A stretch of 11,887 nt of DNA. Origin: JAHFPN01 sp036559465 (GTDB lineage Bacteria; Pseudomonadota; Alphaproteobacteria; Rhizobiales; Xanthobacteraceae). The notes beneath the pieces were generated by a model. The model was not told where the DNA came from. It saw nothing but the letters and a program-made list of their open reading frames with translations, and made no database searches. The stretch spans positions 1 to 11,887 of the forward strand of contig DATBTC010000057.1 of the NCBI GenBank assembly GCA_036559465.1, given 5' to 3'. Made by a program: the position numbers and the translations under genes. Of the stretch, positions 1 through 5,830 are shown piece after piece (positions within the stretch are counted from its first letter, which is position 1; every line of letters starts with the position of its first letter).

Positions 1-1134
1 TTTCCCATCGAGCATCTCGCGCGCAATGCGCTTGGCCTGCTCCCACATGGCCGGTTCCGCAATTCTGTCGGGAATTCCGTCGCAGGCGAAGGTGAACTGG
101 CAGGCCAGATGCCGGTGCGCGTTCTGATAGACCACGCCGCAGATATCGGCCGGGTAATAGCCGGAGAAGGCGCGGTTCACCACCACCTGCGCCACCGCGA
201 CCTGGCCGCGCTCGACCTCGCCGCGGCTTTCGAAATAGACCGCCTCGGCCAGACACTTCTCGGCCTTCACGCGCGGCGCGCCCGCGATCTTGAGCTGTTC
301 GGCCGGACTCTTCGGCCGATTTTCCTCGCCGGTGACAAGGCCCTTGGGCGCCACGCTGCCGATTTCCGCCGCCGCCCCCGGCAGCGCCGCGAGTTTTATC
401 GGCGCGCGATGCTCGAACGCCGACGGTGGCAGGATGTCCTCGTCGGTGCCGAACAGCAGCCGCGACACGCGATACATGCTCCAGGAGGGAATCTTTTCAG
501 TTCCCGCCGGCTCGAGCATGGTTCCCGCCATGTCCGCGCGCGGCCCCGCCGGAACCGCGATCTCCGCGACCGCCGGATGCTCAAGCTCGAGCGGCAGGGC
601 GATATTGAAATCGGGATTGGCGTCTGTCGGCGAAAGCGGCGGCGCGAGTTCGGCGGTTTCGACCGGCTTCGGCGGCGCCACCGGCTCGGCAGGCGCCAGC
701 GCGACCGGCATGCGCTTTAGCAAGTCACCTTTCTTGGCCCGGTTGACGACCGGGATCTGAAATACTTCATCGTCCAGCGAAACGTCGAATCCGGTCCAGT
801 CGAACGCGGCCGGGTTCGGTCTGTTCGGGATCGAGCCGGTGATGTCGGGATCGAAATGCACGCGGAACGCGGGGATCGCGCTGCCGATCGGCCGCACCGG
901 CGGCGCGAAGGTCGCGGTCTTCAGCGTGGCGAACGGGCTGGCGAGAAAGAAGGTGCGCGCGCGCTCAGTGACGCCCGGCTGTTGCGCGAGCAGGCTGCCG
1001 AGATCCTGTTGGGTGAGACGGGTCGGCGTTCCGAAGAAGACGATGATAGCGAGTGCGAGCGGCGCCGCGGGCGTTGCCCGCCGGCGACAGACCGCAGCTT
1101 TTCGCACGCCAACGCTACGCGATACACGCAACAC
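1..1134 (-). CDS. Cell wall hydrolase, SleB/Hydrolase_2 family (3' end beyond window)
   Basis: Reading the complement in the frame whose last visible codon is bases 3-1 gives 378 residues with no stop, so the C-terminus lies outside the window. The N-terminus is Arg-rich, followed by a short hydrophobic stretch (about residues 20-40: APLALAIIVFFG), which suggests a signal peptide or membrane anchor. A long low-complexity linker rich in Pro, Ala and Val follows (about 60-285). The catalytic domain begins near residue 290 with KCLAEAVYFESRGE, and the Glu of YFESRGE (about residue 302) is the family's conserved acid. VAQVVVNRAFSGYYP, CGVVYQ and CQFTFACDG, all SleB hallmarks, come next. The family cleaves peptidoglycan glycan strands, so the protein probably remodels envelope murein. 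About 60 residues of the domain are missing beyond the edge. The start is uncertain: GTG at 1134 gives the longest form after an in-frame stop at 1171-1173, with TTG 1131 and GTG 1107 as alternatives, and no strong Shine-Dalgarno decides between them. Confidence 0.88.
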   Translation of the reverse strand, partial: MLRVSRSVGVRKAAVCRRRATPAAPLALAIIVFFGTPTRLTQQDLGSLLAQQPGVTERARTFFLASPFATLKTATFAPPVRPIGSAIPAFRVHFDPDITGSIPNRPNPAAFDWTGFDVSLDDEVFQIPVVNRAKKGDLLKRMPVALAPAEPVAPPKPVETAELAPPLSPTDANPDFNIALPLELEHPAVAEIAVPAGPRADMAGTMLEPAGTEKIPSWSMYRVSRLLFGTDEDILPPSAFEHRAPIKLAALPGAAAEIGSVAPKGLVTGEENRPKSPAEQLKIAGAPRVKAEKCLAEAVYFESRGEVERGQVAVAQVVVNRAFSGYYPADICGVVYQNAHRHLACQFTFACDGIPDRIAEPAMWEQAKRIAREMLDGK

Positions 1135-1179
1135 GAACAGGCCCCGTCCCCTAAAAAAGGGCAGGGTGCCTTATCGCCC

Positions 1180-1205
1180 GGTTAACGTTGCCGCCGGGTT
1201 AACGT
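1180..1205 (-). promoter_or_regulatory. Two direct GGTTAACGT boxes upstream of the cell wall hydrolase gene
   Basis: The nonamer GGTTAACGT occurs at 1180-1188 and again at 1197-1205, 17 bp apart start to start. On the minus strand each reads ACGTTAACC. The boxes lie about 45-70 bp upstream of the proposed hydrolase start and downstream of the preceding gene's terminator, so they sit in its promoter region. TTAACC resembles half of the alphaproteobacterial CtrA box, but the canonical TTAA-N7-TTAA spacing is absent. A regulatory role is inferred; the repeat itself is plain to see. Confidence 0.4.
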
Positions 1206-1223
1206 GCTGGCCCCCAATGAAAA

Positions 1224-1247
1224 CGCGGGCGGCCGAAGCCGCCCGCG
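1224..1247 (-). terminator. Hairpin terminator of the TRAP operon
   Basis: A perfect 10-bp G+C-rich stem (CGCGGGCGGC with GCCGCCCGCG) closes a CGAA tetraloop. On the minus strand it is followed directly by TTTTCATT, a short U-tract. It begins 27 nt after the stop of the TAXI binding protein, as expected for an intrinsic terminator of the 4282-1274 operon. It separates that operon from the cell wall hydrolase gene downstream. Confidence 0.75.
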
Positions 1248-1273
1248 CTGCCTTGAGACGGTTTTTCGCCGCG

Positions 1274-2245
1274 TCACATCTTTACGCCGCGCTCCTTGAA
1301 GTAGCGCAGCGCGCCCGGATGCCACGGGATCGCCGAGTTCGCCGGCACCTGATTTGCCAACGTGAAGTTCTGCGCCTCGCGATGCACCGCGACGAGCTCC
1401 GGATTCTTCTCCATCAGCGTCTTGACGATGTTGTAGGCCATGTCGTCCGGCATCGTCGCGTTCGCCACCAGGATGTTCCACACCACCGACACGGGGTTGT
1501 TCTTATCCTGGCCGGGATAGGAGCCGGCCTTGATTATGTCGGTGCTGTAGAGGTCGTTGTATTTCTTGTTCATGGCCGGGACCAAGCCGGCGGTGTCGAT
1601 CATCTTGATCTTCACACCCGGCGTGGCGCCGAGATCGGTGACCGCCGCGGTCGGGATGCCGCCGACCCAGAAGAAGGCATCGATCTTGCGATCCTTGAGC
1701 GCGTTGACCGACTCGGCGACGCCGAGGCGTTCGCGCCGCACATCCTTGTCCTTGTCGAGACCGGCCGCTTCGAGCACGCGGAACGCCATCACCTCGGTGG
1801 CGCTGCCGGGCGAGCCGGTCGATACGCGCTTGCCCTTCAGGTCGGCCATCGTGTTGACGCCAAGGCCATCGACCGAAACCACGTGCATGCGGTTCGGATA
1901 GAGCACCATCAGCGTGCGCACCGGAATCTTCCCGGCGGTAAACTTGTCGACGCCGTTCAACGCGTCGAGCGCGGCATCCATCATCGAGAGCCCGATCTCG
2001 GCTTTGTTCGTGCCAATGAGCTTGAGGTTGTCGACCGAGCCGCCGGTCACTTCGGCGGTGGCCTGGACGCCAGGCAGGTACTTCGAGAGCACGTTGGCCA
2101 TGCCGCCGCCGAGCGGATAATAGACGCCGCCGGTTCCGCCGGTGACGATAGAGATCGCTTTCTGTTGCGCGTAGAGCGCGCCGCCAATGAGCAACGTGCC
2201 CGCGGCCACGACCAGCGCTACTATTCGTTTCAAACGAAGTGTCAT
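1274..2245 (-). CDS. TAXI-family TRAP transporter periplasmic solute-binding protein
   Basis: This 323-residue protein is of normal length for the TAXI (TRAP-associated extracytoplasmic immunogenic) family. Residues 1-26 form a signal peptide: basic MTLRLKR, a hydrophobic core and ALYA before the probable cleavage at QQ. The mature protein opens with the family signature SIVTGGTGGVYYPLGGG (about 32-48), followed by TAEVTGGSVDNLKLI, ADLKGKRVSTGSPGS and FWVGGIPTAAV, typical of the two-lobed fold. It would bind its ligand in the periplasm and hand it to the membrane partner encoded just upstream. Known TAXI ligands include glutamate and 2-oxoglutarate, but the ligand here cannot be read from sequence. 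The start is firm: GGAGGAA lies 5 nt before the ATG, filling most of the 12-nt gap after the permease stop. A hairpin terminator follows. Confidence 0.93.
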   Translation of the reverse strand: MTLRLKRIVALVVAAGTLLIGGALYAQQKAISIVTGGTGGVYYPLGGGMANVLSKYLPGVQATAEVTGGSVDNLKLIGTNKAEIGLSMMDAALDALNGVDKFTAGKIPVRTLMVLYPNRMHVVSVDGLGVNTMADLKGKRVSTGSPGSATEVMAFRVLEAAGLDKDKDVRRERLGVAESVNALKDRKIDAFFWVGGIPTAAVTDLGATPGVKIKMIDTAGLVPAMNKKYNDLYSTDIIKAGSYPGQDKNNPVSVVWNILVANATMPDDMAYNIVKTLMEKNPELVAVHREAQNFTLANQVPANSAIPWHPGALRYFKERGVKM

Positions 2246-2250
2246 CCCTC

Positions 2251-2257
2251 TTCCTCC
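2251..2257 (-). promoter_or_regulatory. Strong ribosome binding site of the TAXI binding protein gene
   Basis: On the minus strand the permease stop TAG is followed immediately by GGAGGAAGAGGG and then ATG. The near-consensus Shine-Dalgarno occupies nearly the whole intercistronic gap. This fits the need for more binding protein than permease from one transcript. Confidence 0.7.
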
Positions 2258-4282
2258 CTAGGTTCGGCTCGTCGCCGTCTGCTGCGGCGTTAGCTTCTGT
2301 TTCAGCAACACGGCCGCGGCGATCAGAAAGCCCAAGGTGGCCGTGTACTGGATGTCTCGTCCGATGATGGCCTCCATGAAAGCCTCGATCAAGCTCGGGA
2401 ACACAAGTAACAGTCCCGCGAGCAGGAACGCGAGGCGCTCAACCAAACTCGTGCGCCGCAGCGCCCAGTTCTGCGCCGCGAAAGCTAGGCAGGCGAGGCC
2501 GGCCGCGGCTTTAACCGTGATCTCCACAATGTCGACCCAAGATCCGCCCGGCGGCAATTTCAGCAGCAGCCCGATGCCCTGCGGGTCGAGCACGAACACG
2601 AACGGCACCAGGAACGCCGGCAGCGTATATTTCCACGCCTGCAGAGTCGTCTTGTATGGATCGCCGCCGGTGATTGCGGCTGCCGCGAACGGTGACAGTG
2701 CCGTCGGCGGCGAGACCTCCGACAGGATCGCGTAATAGAAGATGAACATGTGAGCGGCAAAATCCGGCACGCCGAGTTTGGTCAACGCCGGCGCCGCGAT
2801 CACCGCGCAGATAATGTAAGACGCAGTGACAGGTACCGCGAGGCCGATGACCCAGACGATCAGCGCGGTGTAGATCGCAGTCAGCAGCAGGCTGCCGCCC
2901 GCATAAGCGATGACGATCGCAGAGAACTTGAGCCCGAGCCCGGTGAGCGTAACGACGCCGACGATAATGCCGGCGCAGGCGCAAGTGGTGGCGGCGGTTA
3001 GTGCGGTAGTCGAGCCGTCGGCCATGGCGCGCACGAGCTTCCTCGGCACCAGCGCCGTATCCGCACGCAGGAAGCTGATGGCGAAGGTGAGCGCGATCGA
3101 CCAGAACACAGCCATGGTCGGCGAATAGCCCCACAGCATGAAGATGACGATCGAGAACAACGAAACAAAGTGGAAGCCGTAGCGGCGGGTGAGTGTGCCG
3201 AGCGGCATTTCGGGTTTGAACACGACGTCATGCACATGAAAGCGCTTGGCGTCGAGCTCGACCATGATGAACAGCGACAGATAATAGAGACAGGTCGGGA
3301 TCACCGCCATCCAGATCACGTCGAGGTAGCTGATCTTCAGGAATTCGGCGATCAGAAACGCGGCGGCGCCGAGTACCGGCGGCGAGATGATGGCGCCCAG
3401 GCCGCCGGCGGCGAGCAAGCCGCCCGCCGCATTCTTGTCGAAGCCGGCCTTGGCCATCATCGGATAGGCGACCGCGCCGATCGTCACAGTCGTAGCGACA
3501 CCCGAGCCCGACGGCCCCCCGAGCAGGAACGACGATAGCACCACCGTGCGCCCGGCGGCGTTCGAGCGGCCACCCATCAGCGCCATTGTGAAGTCGATAA
3601 AGAATTTCCCCGCGCCCGAATGCATGAGGAAGGCGCCGAAGATCGTGAACAGCACGATCAGCGTCGCCGCTACGTCGACCGGCACGCCGAAAATTCCCTC
3701 GAGCGTGATGAAGAGATGGCCGACGAGCCGATCGATGTCGTAGCCGCGATGCGTCCAGGGCGGCGGCAGGTACGGCCCGGCCATGGCATAGGCGATGAAG
3801 GCGAGCGAAATCAACGGGACGACAATGCCAATCGTGCGCCGCGACGCCTCCAAGAGCAGCACGATAAAAATGACGCCGAGCAGGACATCGAGCGGCAGCG
3901 GCGAGGTGGCGCGGTCGGTGAAGGCCTCGCCGCCCAATATCGCGTAGATCAGAATCCCGACGCAGACGAGGCCCGCAGCCACATCCCACCAGCGGATACG
4001 GTTACGGAACCTCAACGCCGCAGGAAACAGCAGGAACGCAAGCAGCAGAACGAACGCGACGTGGGTGTAGCGCAACGGCTGTGTCGGTACGATGTCGTAG
4101 GCCGCGTAAAGATGAAACGCCGACATCGCGACGGCGATGGTCGTGACGATGATTCCAGCCCAGCCGGCCAGGCGGTTGGTGACGCCTTCCTCGCCCTGGA
4201 CATAGGCTTCGGCTTTGCGAATCGCTTCCTGCGATACCGCAGCCTCGATAGTTTCCACTCGGCGTTCAGATTCTACGGCCAT
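2258..4282 (-). CDS. TRAP transporter fused permease (small plus large membrane subunits)
   Basis: This 674-residue polytopic protein has the length and hydrophobic pattern of the fused TRAP permeases that accompany TAXI binding proteins. After a charged cytoplasmic N-terminus (1-35) come about four helices (about 40-60, 73-92, 100-116, 130-146) equivalent to the small subunit, then the long DctM-like ion-transporter part. Landmarks are LLGGPSGSGVATTVTIGA (about 253-270), GGLLAAGGLGAIISPPVLGA (about 287-306) and ILSEVSPPTALSPFAAAAIT near residues 545-565, the paired hairpin motifs of the family. It would couple an ion gradient (usually Na+) to uptake of the ligand delivered by the protein encoded 12 nt downstream. 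The open frame extends back to 4735, but MAVESERR at 4282 was chosen: upstream residues are Arg/Pro/His-rich, lack family character, and overlap the divergent chemoreceptor gene. The preceding GGGGAG is a modest RBS. Confidence 0.92.
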   Translation of the reverse strand: MAVESERRVETIEAAVSQEAIRKAEAYVQGEEGVTNRLAGWAGIIVTTIAVAMSAFHLYAAYDIVPTQPLRYTHVAFVLLLAFLLFPAALRFRNRIRWWDVAAGLVCVGILIYAILGGEAFTDRATSPLPLDVLLGVIFIVLLLEASRRTIGIVVPLISLAFIAYAMAGPYLPPPWTHRGYDIDRLVGHLFITLEGIFGVPVDVAATLIVLFTIFGAFLMHSGAGKFFIDFTMALMGGRSNAAGRTVVLSSFLLGGPSGSGVATTVTIGAVAYPMMAKAGFDKNAAGGLLAAGGLGAIISPPVLGAAAFLIAEFLKISYLDVIWMAVIPTCLYYLSLFIMVELDAKRFHVHDVVFKPEMPLGTLTRRYGFHFVSLFSIVIFMLWGYSPTMAVFWSIALTFAISFLRADTALVPRKLVRAMADGSTTALTAATTCACAGIIVGVVTLTGLGLKFSAIVIAYAGGSLLLTAIYTALIVWVIGLAVPVTASYIICAVIAAPALTKLGVPDFAAHMFIFYYAILSEVSPPTALSPFAAAAITGGDPYKTTLQAWKYTLPAFLVPFVFVLDPQGIGLLLKLPPGGSWVDIVEITVKAAAGLACLAFAAQNWALRRTSLVERLAFLLAGLLLVFPSLIEAFMEAIIGRDIQYTATLGFLIAAAVLLKQKLTPQQTATSRT

Positions 4283-4450
4283 TCCCCCGCTTGGCTCCCC
4301 CTCTACCTGCTCAGGATAAGGCACGGTCTCCGGCCGAAAATCCAGCAATTTCGGGCGGTGGGACGGGCTCGGCGGACAAGCCGGCCGCATTGGCATCCGA
4401 TTAACCCTACGGCAATGCCTCGGAACAATACTCCGCCCGTCCGAGCCCCG
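4283..4450. promoter_or_regulatory. Divergent promoter region between TRAP operon and chemoreceptor gene
   Basis: These 168 noncoding bases separate two genes read outward, so both promoters should lie here. No close match to a sigma-70 -35/-10 pair was found on either strand. A single TTAACC at 4401-4406, preceded by TTGGCA at 4390-4395, lies about 45-60 bp upstream of the chemoreceptor start. TTAACC resembles a CtrA half-site, a regulator known to control motility genes in alphaproteobacteria. Assignment to that regulator is speculative. Confidence 0.4.
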
Positions 4451-5812
4451 ATGATGATCGCTGAACTCCTCTATCTCCCGACTGCGCTGGCCGAGTGGCA
4501 ACCGCTTGCCCTTGTCGCCGCGCTGTGCGCGCTCGCGATCCTGGCCGTGGCGTTGCACCGCGCGCGCTTCCAGAACCGGCGGCTGACCACCGCGGTCAAC
4601 AACATGTACACGGGCCTGTGCATGTTCGACGCGTCGTCGCGGATCGTTGTGGTCAACCAGCGCTACATCGACATGTACAAGCTGTCGCCTGCGATCGTGC
4701 GCCCCGGCTGTACGTTGCGCGAACTTCTGCAGCATCGCAAAGAGAGCGGCCTGCTAACCGGCGACGTGGAGCAATATCGCCGCAACATCTTGGACGGCGT
4801 GGCGAGCGGAAAGATGTCGACTTTCCGTGTCGGTACCGGCGATGGCCGCTACATTCACGCCGTGAACCTACCGATTCCCGGCGGCGGCTGGGTCACGACC
4901 CACGAGGACGTCACCGAACAGCATCAGCTCGAACAGCAGCGCGACGCGATGACCGCGCAGGAAAGCCGCCGCGCGACCGTCGAGAGCGCGATCACCGCGT
5001 TCCGCGAGCGCATGGACACCGTGCTCAAGAGCGTCAGCGAAAGCGCCGACGCCATGAAGGAGACCGCGACCGCGCTCTCCACCGTCTCAGGCCAGACCTC
5101 GCAGCGGGCCGAAAACGCGGTCAAGGCTTCGGACGAGGCGTCGCAAAACGTCCGCACCGCGGCCGAGGCTGCCGACGAGATGTCGCGCTCGATCGGCGAG
5201 ATCGGCAGCCGGCTCGACCAGACCAACAAGGTCGTGCGTCTCGCCGTGACCGAGGCCCATGCCACGGACAACGCGATCGAAGCGCTAGCAGCCGCGGCAC
5301 AAAAAATCGGCGACGTGGTCAAGCTGATCCGCGACATTGCCGGCCAGACCAACTTGCTTGCACTCAACGCCACGATCGAAGCCGCGCGCGCCGGCGAGGC
5401 GGGTAGGGGCTTCGCGGTCGTGGCCTCGGAAGTGAAGTCGCTGGCCGTACAGACTGCCAACGCGACTGAGGAAATAGCCGGCCAGATTCTGGCGGTGCAG
5501 GGCTCGACCACCGGTGCCGTCGAGGCGATCCGCCGCATCGCCGAGCGCATGCGCGAGATCGAGCACTATACGTCCTCGGTCGCAGCCTCCGTCGAGGAGC
5601 AAAGTACCGCGACCGGCCAGATCAGCGACAACGTGAGCAATGCCGCGAAGGGCACCGCGGTCGCCTTCACCGTGCTCCACGAGGTCGCCGGTGCCGCGAC
5701 CGAAACGCGCGGATCGGCCTTCACGGTTCTTGATGCCTCGCAGGCGGTGGAATCCGCGGTCGCTACGCTGCGCGGCGAGATCCAGCGCTTTCTCGAAAAA
5801 GTTGCGGCTTGA
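4451..5812 (+). CDS. Methyl-accepting chemotaxis-like protein with cytoplasmic PAS domain
   Basis: The protein is 453 residues. A single membrane helix (about 18-36) is followed by a PAS domain (about 45-155) with NNMYTGLCMFDASSRIVVVN and PGCTLRELLQHRKESGLL, the PF12860-like type common in alphaproteobacteria. A signalling domain (about 195-450) follows. Its hairpin tip is clear at about 286-332, including RDIAGQTNLLALNATIEAAR and AGEAGRGFAVVASEVKSLA, which contacts CheA/CheW. There is no periplasmic ligand domain and no recognisable HAMP, so it should sense a cytoplasmic or membrane-associated cue, such as redox, energy state or a metabolite. The C-terminus (FLEKVAA) lacks a CheR-tethering pentapeptide. 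The start at 4451 (MMIAELL) is preferred; 4454 and 4415 are alternatives without a better RBS. It is divergent from the TRAP operon and ends 12 nt from convergent ppdK. Confidence 0.92.
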   Translation: MMIAELLYLPTALAEWQPLALVAALCALAILAVALHRARFQNRRLTTAVNNMYTGLCMFDASSRIVVVNQRYIDMYKLSPAIVRPGCTLRELLQHRKESGLLTGDVEQYRRNILDGVASGKMSTFRVGTGDGRYIHAVNLPIPGGGWVTTHEDVTEQHQLEQQRDAMTAQESRRATVESAITAFRERMDTVLKSVSESADAMKETATALSTVSGQTSQRAENAVKASDEASQNVRTAAEAADEMSRSIGEIGSRLDQTNKVVRLAVTEAHATDNAIEALAAAAQKIGDVVKLIRDIAGQTNLLALNATIEAARAGEAGRGFAVVASEVKSLAVQTANATEEIAGQILAVQGSTTGAVEAIRRIAERMREIEHYTSSVAASVEEQSTATGQISDNVSNAAKGTAVAFTVLHEVAGAATETRGSAFTVLDASQAVESAVATLRGEIQRFLEKVAA

Positions 5813-5830
5813 GCGCCTGAAGCTTCAAGC
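5807..5830. repeat. Nested palindrome across the chemoreceptor and ppdK stop codons
   Basis: Both convergent genes end in GCT TGA, so the junction reads GCTTGA (5807-5812) facing TCAAGC (5825-5830). Inside lies the perfect 10-bp palindrome TGAAGCTTCA (5818-5827). There is no T-tract on either side, so this is not a convincing intrinsic terminator. Only 12 bases separate the two coding sequences. Confidence 0.45.

Noticed and set aside
1148..1160. CCCTAAAAAAGGG with a T6 tract on the minus strand as a second terminator
   Set aside because: Only a 3-4 bp stem can form, too weak for an intrinsic terminator, and a good one already lies at 1224-1247.
839..2293. 484-residue plus-strand open frame opposite the TAXI gene
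   Set aside because: It is rich in Arg, His, Asp and Val with no domain character and is antisense to the clear TAXI binding protein. It is the usual mirror frame of high-G+C coding DNA.
3620..4450. N-terminal extension of the chemoreceptor back to 3620
   Set aside because: The extra residues are Arg/Asp/Gln-rich and antisense to the permease; membrane helix and PAS follow normally from the start at 4451.
4283..4735. N-terminal extension of the TRAP permease to 4735
   Set aside because: The extra 151 residues are basic, non-hydrophobic and overlap the chemoreceptor start region antisense. Fused permeases begin with a short charged segment like the one at 4282.
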